Shown piece by piece: positions 43,422-51,881 of a stretch of DNA of 56,752 bases. The notes under the pieces are model-generated. The model worked only from the letters and a program-made list of their open reading frames with translations. It was not told where the DNA came from and ran no database searches. This DNA is from Actinomycetota bacterium (GTDB lineage Bacteria > Actinomycetota > Actinomycetes > Actinomycetales > Microbacteriaceae). The position numbers and the translations under genes are program-made. Location of the stretch: NCBI GenBank assembly GCA_009703455.1, contig WLGB01000004.1:1-56752 (forward strand), read 5' to 3'. Numbering within the stretch: position 1 is the first letter of the stretch; every line of letters begins with the position of its first letter.

Positions 43422-44933
43422 CTAGATTTTGCTCATTGCTGGGGTCAGCACTCGACGAAGCATCTGCTCGAGCTCGTCGAACTCCTTTTGTCCAATTGTT
43501 AGCGGGGGAGCTAACTGGATTACGGGGTTTCCGCGGTCGTCAGCGCGGGCATATAGGCCTTCTTGAAGCATCTTGCTTGCCAAGTATCCACGAAGGAGTT
43601 TCTCGGCTTCGGCTGGGCTGAAGGTCTGCTTGGTGGCCTTATCCTTCACAAGTTCAATTGCAAAGAAGTAGCCGTCTCCGCGAATGTTTCCAACGATTGG
43701 AAGGTCGTAAAGTTTCTCAAGAGTCTTCCGGAACTTGGCTGAGTTACGTTCCACGTTGCCAACCAAGTCTTCCTCATCAAAAACATCTAGGTTCTCAAGC
43801 GCTACTGCACAGGCAACCGGGTGAGCCGCAAAGGTATACCCGTGGGCCAAGATATTGGTGCCAGTTTTGAAGGGTTCGAAAAGGCGCTCGGTAATTAGAA
43901 GTGCTCCGAGCGGCTGGTAAGAAGAGGTAATGCCCTTTGCGGTAACCATCATGTCTGGCACGATGCCGTATTTCTCGCAGGCGAACATCGTTCCAGCTCG
44001 TCCGTAGCCAGTTATGGTTTCATCTGCAACCAGCAGTACGTCGTACTTATCGCAAATTTCACGAAGTCTTTGCCAATAGATCGGGGGAGCGGTGAAACAA
44101 CCACCTGAGTTTTGAATCGGCTCGGCGTAGATAGCTGCCACTGTGTCTGGGTCTTCGAACAAAATCATTTCCTCGGCGCGGTTAGCAGCCCAAAGTGCAA
44201 ATTCTTCCTCGGTCTTGAATTGGCTAGGCGCGCGATACCAGTTGGTGTTTGGAATGCGGAAAGTGGAGGGAACTAGTGGCTCAAACATTTTCTTCATCGC
44301 AGGAATTCCAGTAATTGAAAGAGCTCCCTGGCTGGTGCCGTGATAGGCCACGTGACGAGAAATAACCTTGTGTTTGGTTGGTTTTCCGGTCATCTTGAAA
44401 TACTGCTTGGCAATCTTCCAAGCGGTCTCAACCGCTTCACCACCTCCGGTGGTGAAAAAGACTCGGTTCATGTTCTCTGGCGCATAGGAAAGTAGTCTTT
44501 CGGCTAGTTCAATTGCTCTAGGGTGCGCGAATGACCACAGTGGGAAAAAGTCCAGCTCCTGCATTTGTTTTGAGGCTGCATCGGCGTAACGCTTTCTGCC
44601 GTGACCTGCGTTTACTGAGAACAGACCCGATAGGCCATCAAAGTACTTATTACCGTTCACATCAAAGATGTGATGACCTTCGGCACGAGCAATGATTGGC
44701 ATCTCTTTGGTGTCAAAGGTGCTGTGGCGAGTAAAGTGCATCCAAAGATGCGCCTTTGCTGATTTTTGAAGCATGGCTGGGGTGATCGCAGTCCCGGCCT
44801 TTCGCGCCGCCACCAGGGGAAGCGAGTTCTTACTTTCCGGTTTGACCATTTTGGAAGTCGATTTGATAAGGGACTTGATTCCCGCAACTAGTTTTTTAGC
44901 TCTGCCTTCGGTTGCTGCCATTTTTCTATTCAT
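43422..44933 (-). CDS. class III aminotransferase, probable putrescine/diamine-pyruvate type
   Basis: HPVACAVALENLDV, TAKGITSSYQPLGALL, ADETITGYGRAGTMFACEKYGIVPD; in operon with Lrp-type regulator; N-terminal start uncertain (Lys-rich extension). Confidence 0.75.
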   Translation of the reverse strand: MNRKMAATEGRAKKLVAGIKSLIKSTSKMVKPESKNSLPLVAARKAGTAITPAMLQKSAKAHLWMHFTRHSTFDTKEMPIIARAEGHHIFDVNGNKYFDGLSGLFSVNAGHGRKRYADAASKQMQELDFFPLWSFAHPRAIELAERLLSYAPENMNRVFFTTGGGEAVETAWKIAKQYFKMTGKPTKHKVISRHVAYHGTSQGALSITGIPAMKKMFEPLVPSTFRIPNTNWYRAPSQFKTEEEFALWAANRAEEMILFEDPDTVAAIYAEPIQNSGGCFTAPPIYWQRLREICDKYDVLLVADETITGYGRAGTMFACEKYGIVPDMMVTAKGITSSYQPLGALLITERLFEPFKTGTNILAHGYTFAAHPVACAVALENLDVFDEEDLVGNVERNSAKFRKTLEKLYDLPIVGNIRGDGYFFAIELVKDKATKQTFSPAEAEKLLRGYLASKMLQEGLYARADDRGNPVIQLAPPLTIGQKEFDELEQMLRRVLTPAMSKI

Positions 44934-44951
44934 CCATTTTCTTTAGGGGGA

Positions 44952-45425
44952 CTACCTTGTGCCCCAGTTGTAGAACTGCTTTTGTAGTTTGAGATAAACA
45001 AACGTTTCAGTCATTGTGACACCTGGAAGCTTGCGAATCTTGTTGTTAAGCAAATTGATTAGTGAGTCGTCGTTCTCACAAACCACCTCTGCCAGGACGT
45101 CAAAACTGCCCGCGGTAATGACCACATAGTCCACCTCCGGAAGATTGGTTAGTGCGTCTGCTAGCACGGTGGTGTCGCCACTACAGCGGATACCAACCAT
45201 GGCCTGGGTATAAAAGCCAAGTTGCATGGGGTCGGTAACGGCAACAATCTGCATTACACCTTTTTCGGTGAGTTTTTGCACTCGCTGCCTTACCGCGGCC
45301 TCGCTCAGGCCAACAGCCTTGCCAATTTCAGCGTAGGATTTTCGTCCATCTTGCTGGAGCTGGTTCACGATTAGCTTAGAAACGTCGTCAAGACCCGAGA
45401 CCATAGTTCTTCCAGTTCTTGACAT
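44952..45425 (-). CDS. Lrp/AsnC family transcriptional regulator
   Basis: N-terminal HTH (RKSYAEIGKAVGLSEAAVRQRVQKL) plus RAM domain; start chosen at MSRTGRTMVSG. Confidence 0.9.
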   Translation of the reverse strand: MSRTGRTMVSGLDDVSKLIVNQLQQDGRKSYAEIGKAVGLSEAAVRQRVQKLTEKGVMQIVAVTDPMQLGFYTQAMVGIRCSGDTTVLADALTNLPEVDYVVITAGSFDVLAEVVCENDDSLINLLNNKIRKLPGVTMTETFVYLKLQKQFYNWGTR

Positions 45426-45431
45426 ACATGG

Positions 45432-45437
45432 ATATTG
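45432..45437 (-). promoter_or_regulatory. -10 like CAATAT, 6 nt from lrp-type ATG (leaderless candidate)
   Basis: Minus strand CAATAT-CCATGT-ATG. Confidence 0.4.
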
Positions 45438-45557
45438 CCAGCGCTTAGGGCTTTTGGCAAACGAATCCGAAGCACTGGCCAGGTTTTCCCTCTGAATTAG
45501 CACCCAGAAGGACGATTCGGGGCGATTTTTGGGGATTAGAATCTTCCGTAGCGGTAT

Positions 45558-45573
45558 CCAACAGCGCTGTTGG
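45558..45573. promoter_or_regulatory. 16-bp perfect palindrome, operator candidate
   Basis: CCAACAGCGCTGTTGG in the lrp/aldehyde dehydrogenase divergent region. Confidence 0.55.
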
Positions 45574-45592
45574 CCAAAGAACTAGAAGGAGC

Positions 45593-47035
45593 ATGCAAAT
45601 GGCAGTTCGGGAACTAAAAAACTTCATCGACGGTGAGTACGTTGACGCCAGTGGATCAGAGCGGTCCGATGTCATAAACCCAGCAAATGGTAAGACCTAC
45701 GCAACTGCCGCAATTTCTTCCGAGGCAGACGTTGACAGAGCTTACAAAGCCGCCGAAAAAGCCTTCGATGTCTGGAGCAACTTCACTCCTTCCGAGCGCC
45801 AGCTAGCGCTATTTAGAATTGCCGACTCGCTGGCTGCTCGCGCCGAAGAAGCTGCCGATGTTGAATCCGAAAACACCGGAAAGCCAAGACCAACACTGGT
45901 TGAGTATGAGATGGATCCAAGTGTCGATCAGATTAGATTCTTTGCTGGCGCCGCCAGGAACCTCGAGGGACGCGCAACAGCTGAGTACGCCAGAGATCAC
46001 ACGTCGTCAATTCGCCGTGAGCCAATTGGAGTTATCGGTCAAGTAACCCCTTGGAACTATCCGCTGAATATGGCTGTGTGGAAGTTTGCTCCAGCAATCG
46101 CTGCTGGAAACACAATCGTTCTTAAGCCTTCCGACACCACTCCAGCATCGACACTTTTGCTGGCTGAAATTGCAGCTGAGCATTTACCTCCTGGAGTGTT
46201 CAACGTCGTGACCGGAAACCGCGACACTGGTCGCGCTCTCATCGAGCACGAAATTCCTCAAATGGTTTCGATCACCGGTTCAGTGCGTGCCGGTATGGAA
46301 GTTGCCAAGTCAGCAGCCGCTGATGTGAAGAAGGTTCATCTCGAACTTGGCGGTAAGGCACCGGTAATCGTCTTTGCAGATGCTGATCTTCAGAAGGCAG
46401 CCGCACAGATTGTCGTTGCTGGATACTTCAACGCCGGTCAAGATTGCACCGCAGCAACGAGAGTTCTAGTTCAAGAAAGCGTCCATGACGAGTTTCTGAA
46501 GATTTTGGTGGCCGAGGTAAAAGCCAATGCCATCACTGGAAACCCAAGCCGAGATGACATTTTGTTTGGCCCAGTAAACAACGCATCTCAGCTGGAGCGA
46601 GTCAAGGGCTTCATTGATCGTCTGCCGGGCCATGCCAAGCTAGAAACTGGTGGATCACAAGTCGGAACCGAAGGATACTTCTTGGAGGCGACTGTTTTGT
46701 CGGGCCTGAAGCAAAACGACGAGCACATCCAAAATGAGATATTTGGTCCGGTAATCACCGTTCAGAAGTTCAAGGACGCCGACGAAGCTATGCGAAATGC
46801 CAATGATGTCAAGTACGGTCTTGCCTCCAGTGTCTGGACCAAGGACCACACCACCGCCATGCGCTTTAGCAAGGGCCTGAACTTTGGTTGTGTCTGGATC
46901 AACACCCACATCCCGCTAGCAGCCGAGATGCCGCACGGCGGTTTCCGTCACTCCGGATACGGCAAGGACCTATCGATGTATGGCTTTGAGGACTACACCC
47001 GCATCAAGCACGTCATGAGCTACATCGGGGACTAA
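45593..47035 (+). CDS. gamma-aminobutyraldehyde dehydrogenase-like aldehyde dehydrogenase
   Basis: TPWNYPLNMAVWKFAPAIAAGN, LELGGKAPVIVFADAD, FNAGQDCTAATRVLV; upstream agaaggag. Confidence 0.85.
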   Translation: MQMAVRELKNFIDGEYVDASGSERSDVINPANGKTYATAAISSEADVDRAYKAAEKAFDVWSNFTPSERQLALFRIADSLAARAEEAADVESENTGKPRPTLVEYEMDPSVDQIRFFAGAARNLEGRATAEYARDHTSSIRREPIGVIGQVTPWNYPLNMAVWKFAPAIAAGNTIVLKPSDTTPASTLLLAEIAAEHLPPGVFNVVTGNRDTGRALIEHEIPQMVSITGSVRAGMEVAKSAAADVKKVHLELGGKAPVIVFADADLQKAAAQIVVAGYFNAGQDCTAATRVLVQESVHDEFLKILVAEVKANAITGNPSRDDILFGPVNNASQLERVKGFIDRLPGHAKLETGGSQVGTEGYFLEATVLSGLKQNDEHIQNEIFGPVITVQKFKDADEAMRNANDVKYGLASSVWTKDHTTAMRFSKGLNFGCVWINTHIPLAAEMPHGGFRHSGYGKDLSMYGFEDYTRIKHVMSYIGD

Positions 47036-47057
47036 TCCACAGCTATCAAAAGAACCT

Positions 47058-47088
47058 CTAAACCTGCCTGAATTTCAGGCAGGTTTAG
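47058..47088 (+). terminator. strong intrinsic terminator after aldehyde dehydrogenase
   Basis: ctaaacctgcctgaatttcaggcaggtttag (13-14 bp stem), followed by tttt. Confidence 0.85.
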
Positions 47089-47092
47089 TTTT

Positions 47093-48313
47093 GTGCAATT
47101 CATTTGGTATCTTCCCTCGCTGTTCATTGGCCTCGCAGTTGGTTTTTCTAGTGGTTACTGGCAGGTTGGCTTAGTTAGCTTGATTACGGTCTCAGCGCTG
47201 GTTAGTGTGCAGATTTATAAAAATCGGTACCCAGCCTTTGAAAAAGGAGCAACTGTCCACATTTCACCGGGTCAAGTAGCTATAGCCAATCGAGTGCTTC
47301 CTAGATTTGAGTGGCTTTGGAAAAAGCAGTGGCACGAAATTATAGAAGAGCACTTTCGAACCAAGGCTGCCCCGGGTTTTTTGGACCAGTTGCTAGTAAC
47401 CAAATCCGAACAGGGATTCTTTCAAGATTCAGGCACAGCACTTCAATTGTGGCTAGGGGCCACTTCCTCAAAAGAAGTAGTTATCGACCTAGCCAAAGAC
47501 GGGCCACACTTAATCATCGTCGGACCTACCGGTTCTGGTAAGTCTGAGCTGTTGAAGCTGATGCTGTCTTCAATGATTGAACAGAAGCGGTGTGAATTGG
47601 TGTTGTTTGATTTCAAGGGTGGTGCAACTTTGGAAAGATTTGCAGCTGAGTCAATTGGACTGGCAACAGACTTAAATTTGCCAATGCAACAAAAACTTTG
47701 GGATTTAGTATCGGCTGAGCTTGCTCGCCGAGAAGCTCTATTTGCCCAAAAAGGTGTCCAAGATATCCAACAGTTCAACTCTGGCGGGGAACAGCTGAAA
47801 CAATTAGTTGTAGTAATTGATGAATTTGCCGCCGCCCTAGCAACGGGCACTAAGGCCACTTCGTGTATCGAGGATGTCTGCGCGCGCGGGAGATCTTTGG
47901 GGGTTCATTTGATTGCGGCGACTCAAAGCTTGACTGGCATACCGCGCTCAATGCTCACAAACATGCGTGCCAAAGTAGCAATGAATAGTTCAGACCCGAT
48001 TGATTTGGTACAACTTGGGATTAGCTCTCAAAAGGCAGGCTCGCCACAACTCGAAGGATGGGCAGCGGCAATTCTAGTCACCGCCAATAAGTCAGCAGAA
48101 TGCTTTTATTTCCCGCTCGGGTTTACGCCAAGACCGAAGCCAGTGGCATCGATCCCATCTGGTGAGCAAATGCGACCGGCTCGTTCACAACTGCTCCGCC
48201 AAATGTATTCAAGCCCAGAGCCAGAGCTGGGTCTGCCTGCAGAGCCTGTTTCCAACCCAGATTCGCAATTGCTTTCACGTATGGAAGGGTTGCGTTGGTC
48301 AGTGCGTAGGTAG
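47093..48313 (+). CDS. lone membrane-anchored FtsK/SpoIIIE (EccC-like) ATPase
   Basis: Two N-terminal hydrophobic segments; GPTGSGKSELLKL, LVLFDFKGGATLERF, ELARREALFAQKGVQDIQQF, LVVVIDEFAA, GRSLGVHLIAATQS. Confidence 0.8.
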   Translation: MQFIWYLPSLFIGLAVGFSSGYWQVGLVSLITVSALVSVQIYKNRYPAFEKGATVHISPGQVAIANRVLPRFEWLWKKQWHEIIEEHFRTKAAPGFLDQLLVTKSEQGFFQDSGTALQLWLGATSSKEVVIDLAKDGPHLIIVGPTGSGKSELLKLMLSSMIEQKRCELVLFDFKGGATLERFAAESIGLATDLNLPMQQKLWDLVSAELARREALFAQKGVQDIQQFNSGGEQLKQLVVVIDEFAAALATGTKATSCIEDVCARGRSLGVHLIAATQSLTGIPRSMLTNMRAKVAMNSSDPIDLVQLGISSQKAGSPQLEGWAAAILVTANKSAECFYFPLGFTPRPKPVASIPSGEQMRPARSQLLRQMYSSPEPELGLPAEPVSNPDSQLLSRMEGLRWSVRR

Positions 48314-49238
48314 AAGTGTGAGGGACGGCTCCAGGCATGTTGGCCACACAGTAGAAAACCGTGTCATGAACTCTAAAAGTAGGGTCGGCGTGGGTAGTTG
48401 GCTTCGAGTCTTCGAAGCAGCCGCCTTGGTCAATGGCAATATCAACTAGCACTGAGCCAGGCTTCATCGTCTTGACAAGTTGGTTTGTTACAAGCTTTGG
48501 AGCTTTGGCTCCTGGGATGAGAACTGACCCAATAACAAGATCGGCATCTTTTACCGCGCGCTCGATTTCAAAGCTGTTGCTTGCGATAGTCCTAAGCCTG
48601 CCGGCATACAAAGCGTCTAGTTCGCGCAGTCTGTTTAGGTTATTGTCTAAAACAGTTACCTCAGCACCCATTCCAATCGCCACCGCAATTGCACTAGTAC
48701 CAGCAACCCCTCCGCCAAGAACTGCAACACGAGCAGGTCTAGTTCCAGGAACTCCACCAAGCAAGATTCCGTTGCCGCCATTTTGGCGAAGCAGGGTATT
48801 AGCTCCCACCAGGGGAGCTAGGCGTCCTGCAACCTCAGACATTGGAGCAAGAAGAGGCAGCTGCCTAGAGGGCAACTGCACAGTCTCGTAGGCGATGGCT
48901 GTAACTTTTTTGGCAGCAAGTTCTTTAGTTAGTTGTGGGTCGGCAGCTAGGTGAAGGAAGGTAAAAAGAGTCAGCCCCTCACGCAGGTGACGGTACTCAG
49001 ATTCGACAGGCTCTTTCACTTTCAGGACTAGATCTCCAGCAGCCCAAGTTGCGGAGGCATCTTTAGTAATGGTTGCCCCAGCGTCTTTGTACTCCTGGTC
49101 GGAAATTGCGGATCCTGTGCCCGCGCCCGCCTCAACGAAAACCTCGTGCCCGGAAACAACAAGCTCGTGGACTCCAGAGGGAGTTATCGCAACTCGAAAT
49201 TCGTTGTTCTTGACCTCTTTAGGAATTGAGATCTTCAT
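48123..49238 (-). CDS. ald: alanine dehydrogenase
   Basis: MKISIPKEVKNNEFRVAITP, VEAGAGTGSAISDQEY, VAVLGGGVAGTSAIAVAIGMGAEVTVLD, VDIAIDQGGCFE. Confidence 0.95.
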   Translation of the reverse strand: MKISIPKEVKNNEFRVAITPSGVHELVVSGHEVFVEAGAGTGSAISDQEYKDAGATITKDASATWAAGDLVLKVKEPVESEYRHLREGLTLFTFLHLAADPQLTKELAAKKVTAIAYETVQLPSRQLPLLAPMSEVAGRLAPLVGANTLLRQNGGNGILLGGVPGTRPARVAVLGGGVAGTSAIAVAIGMGAEVTVLDNNLNRLRELDALYAGRLRTIASNSFEIERAVKDADLVIGSVLIPGAKAPKLVTNQLVKTMKPGSVLVDIAIDQGGCFEDSKPTTHADPTFRVHDTVFYCVANMPGAVPHTSTYALTNATLPYVKAIANLGWKQALQADPALALGLNTFGGAVVNEPVAFAHQMGSMPLASVLA

Positions 49239-49263
49239 GGGGGCTCCTGTTGCGAGTTAAAGG

Positions 49264-49275
49264 GGCCAATTGGCC
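49264..49275. promoter_or_regulatory. perfect palindrome GGCCAATTGGCC upstream of ald
   Basis: 12-bp perfect palindrome about 25 bp upstream of the ald start. Confidence 0.4.
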
Positions 49276-49345
49276 TCCCCATCAGAATACCTTCTCCATG
49301 GTCGCCTTGGAGAGGCCGTGGCCTGACCCAAAAACTGCTAGGAAC

Positions 49346-49385
49346 TTGGCTTTGGCACGCGTCGCCAAAATACAAGTTATTTGGC
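49346..49385. promoter_or_regulatory. cluster of TTTGGC/GCCAAA half-sites in ald/potD divergent region
   Basis: TTGGC, TTTGGC, GCCAAA, TTTGGC in alternating orientation within 40 bp. Confidence 0.4.
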
Positions 49386-49484
49386 CTAGGACCCTAATTT
49401 TTTGTGGCAGGATAAATCCATAAGAGACCCAAGTGCTTGGGACTCCTACCTTGTTTCCCGCGATGAAAATAGGAGTAGTGAATA

Positions 49485-50747
49485 ATGAAGGACCCAAACT
49501 CACTTCCAAAAGACCCAATGATGGCTGAATTGGTCAAAATGGCCAGACGCCAACAGCTAACTAGACGAACTGCTCTTGCCGGTGCCGCGGGCACCGTGAC
49601 CGCTCTAGGTCTAGCAGCTTGTGCTCCTGCAAGTGAGCCTGGTGGAACTGCCAGCGAAGCCCCAACCGCCGCGGTTGATGTTTCAGACACCGAGAAGGTT
49701 TTGACTTGGGACAACTGGACCGAGTACATGGATCTTTCCGACGATGAGACCTCACGTCCAACTCTTGAAAGATTTGAAGTCCAAAGTGGAATCAAGGTTG
49801 AGTACCTTGAGACTTACCTAGACAACGACGAGTATTTTGCAATCGTGAAGGACCAGCTAGCACTAGGCCAGGACATCGGCGTTGATGTTATCTGCCCAAC
49901 TGAGTGGATGGCAGCACGGTATGTTTCAAACGGCTATGCGCAGAAGCTAGACGCAGCAAACATTCCAAACAAGGCAAACCTTGCTCCTGCCTACCTAGGT
50001 GCCTCTTATGACCCGAATCGCGACTTTACAATGCCTTACCAAGGAATCCTTGGCGGTATCGCTTACAACAAGCAGCTGTATAAAGAGCTAACCGGTAAAG
50101 ATTCCCCTGAGACTGTTGAGGACCTGTGGGCTGATGAGCTGAACGGACGAGTGGTTGTGCTTTCTGAAATGCGCGACACCGTCGGCGTGATAGCACTTTC
50201 TGAAGGAATCGACATCTCTAGCGAATCATCTTTCAATGAAGACGCCTACATGAATATCATCGACAGAGTCGAAGGCCTGTATGCCGACGGCAAAATCCGC
50301 AACATTGAAGGCAACGAGTACACCAAGGGCTTCAGGAATGGAGACTACGTTGCTGGAATCGTATGGTCCGGAGACGTTGTACAGATGAACTTCTCGAAGC
50401 GAACCAAGGATATGTTTGGCTTCTTCCTTCCAGAATCTGGCGGAACAATATCATCTGACGTATTTACTGTCCCAATTGGTGCAACTCACAAGAAGAACGT
50501 AGAGCAGCTAATTAACTACTATTACGATCCAGTAAATGCTGCAGAGCTGGCAAAATGGGTTAACTACATCACCCCAGTTGCGGGAGCATACGAAGAGGCA
50601 GTCAAGCTTGATCCAGCTCTTGCCGAGAACAACTTGATTTTCCCAAGTGCGGACTTCCTTACAAGAACTCACGCGTTCCGCGCGTTGAACAGCCAAGAAG
50701 AGCAGACCTTCTCAACCGCCTGGCAGCGCATCCTTCTGGGCGCCTAG
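49485..50747 (+). CDS. potD: spermidine/putrescine ABC transporter substrate-binding lipoprotein
   Basis: RRTALAGAAGTVTALGLAAC (Tat-like and lipobox); DNWTEYMD, DVICPTEWMAARY, VFTVPIGA. Confidence 0.85.
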   Translation: MKDPNSLPKDPMMAELVKMARRQQLTRRTALAGAAGTVTALGLAACAPASEPGGTASEAPTAAVDVSDTEKVLTWDNWTEYMDLSDDETSRPTLERFEVQSGIKVEYLETYLDNDEYFAIVKDQLALGQDIGVDVICPTEWMAARYVSNGYAQKLDAANIPNKANLAPAYLGASYDPNRDFTMPYQGILGGIAYNKQLYKELTGKDSPETVEDLWADELNGRVVVLSEMRDTVGVIALSEGIDISSESSFNEDAYMNIIDRVEGLYADGKIRNIEGNEYTKGFRNGDYVAGIVWSGDVVQMNFSKRTKDMFGFFLPESGGTISSDVFTVPIGATHKKNVEQLINYYYDPVNAAELAKWVNYITPVAGAYEEAVKLDPALAENNLIFPSADFLTRTHAFRALNSQEEQTFSTAWQRILLGA

Positions 50748-51878
50748 GTGGCAACTGAGTTTGTAGCTCGAGGAGCAGATCTCGAACTAGTAGGAATTAG
50801 GAAAGAGTTTCCTGGCTTTGTTGCCATCGAAAATCTTGACCTGAAGATCCCAGCCGGCGAGTTTTTTGCTCTGTTGGGGCCTTCGGGTTGTGGAAAGACA
50901 ACAACTCTTCGACTTGTGGCGGGTCTCGACTCTCCAACCAAGGGCAAGATTCTTATTGGAAACAAAGATGTAACAACCGACAAGCCCCACGAGCGACCAG
51001 TAAACACCGTTTTCCAGAACTACGCTCTATTTCCTCACATGTCTGTTTTGGACAACGTTGCCTTTGGTATCAAGCAGCGCAAGGTTTCCGACCCAATGCC
51101 CAAGGCTCTGGAGGCTCTCAAATTAGTTGAGCTAGAACATTTGGCCCAGCGCCGCCCCGCTCAACTATCCGGAGGACAGCAACAGCGCGTTGCTTTGGCT
51201 CGCGCCCTTGTGAACCGACCATCGCTTTTGCTTCTTGATGAGCCGCTGGGTGCATTGGATTTGAAGCTACGCCGTCAGATGCAGGTTGAACTAAAGGCGA
51301 TTCAAATGGAGGTCGGTTTGACCTTCTTGCATGTAACTCACGACCAGGAAGAAGCCATGGACATGGCTGACACCGTAGCCGTTATGAACAAGGGTCGCAT
51401 TGAGCAGATGGGTGCACCTGAGACGCTCTACGAAAGACCCAAGACCATCTTTGTTTCCAAATTCTTAGGTCAGTCAAACCTGTTTGTGGGAGATGTTGCT
51501 GAGTCAAATTCCGACTCTGTGAGCATCAACGTTGCTGGTAATAAAATCACCGTGCCAACAAAGCGAGCAGAAAAGACAACCGGAAAAATTGCCATCGGCG
51601 TTCGCCCCGAGAAGGCCACCTTCCACGAGGATCAGGCTCCAACTTCTGCTGCCGGGCTAAACATCATTGGACCTGGTGAGATTATTGACATTCGTTTCAC
51701 TGGCGTTAGCAACCAATATCTAATTGAGATTCCACAAATCGGCAAAGTAACTGTCTTCGCTCAAAATGTTGGAAAGTCACCAGTGACCGAGCTTGGAGCA
51801 AAAGTTTGGGTCAGCTGGAAAGTCGAGCACAGCTTTGGCTTGTCTGACTTGCCTGCCGAAAACGGCGAGGGTAAGTAG
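50748..51878 (+). CDS. potA: spermidine/putrescine ABC transporter ATP-binding protein
   Basis: GPSGCGKTTTLRL, LSGGQQQRVALARAL, TOBE-like C-terminus; GTG start. Confidence 0.9.
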   Translation: MATEFVARGADLELVGIRKEFPGFVAIENLDLKIPAGEFFALLGPSGCGKTTTLRLVAGLDSPTKGKILIGNKDVTTDKPHERPVNTVFQNYALFPHMSVLDNVAFGIKQRKVSDPMPKALEALKLVELEHLAQRRPAQLSGGQQQRVALARALVNRPSLLLLDEPLGALDLKLRRQMQVELKAIQMEVGLTFLHVTHDQEEAMDMADTVAVMNKGRIEQMGAPETLYERPKTIFVSKFLGQSNLFVGDVAESNSDSVSINVAGNKITVPTKRAEKTTGKIAIGVRPEKATFHEDQAPTSAAGLNIIGPGEIIDIRFTGVSNQYLIEIPQIGKVTVFAQNVGKSPVTELGAKVWVSWKVEHSFGLSDLPAENGEGK

Positions 51879-51881
51879 CTA

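Noticed and set aside
47093-48313. A type VII secretion locus
   Set aside because: Only a single EccC-like ATPase is present; no WXG100, EccB/D/E or mycosin genes in the window.
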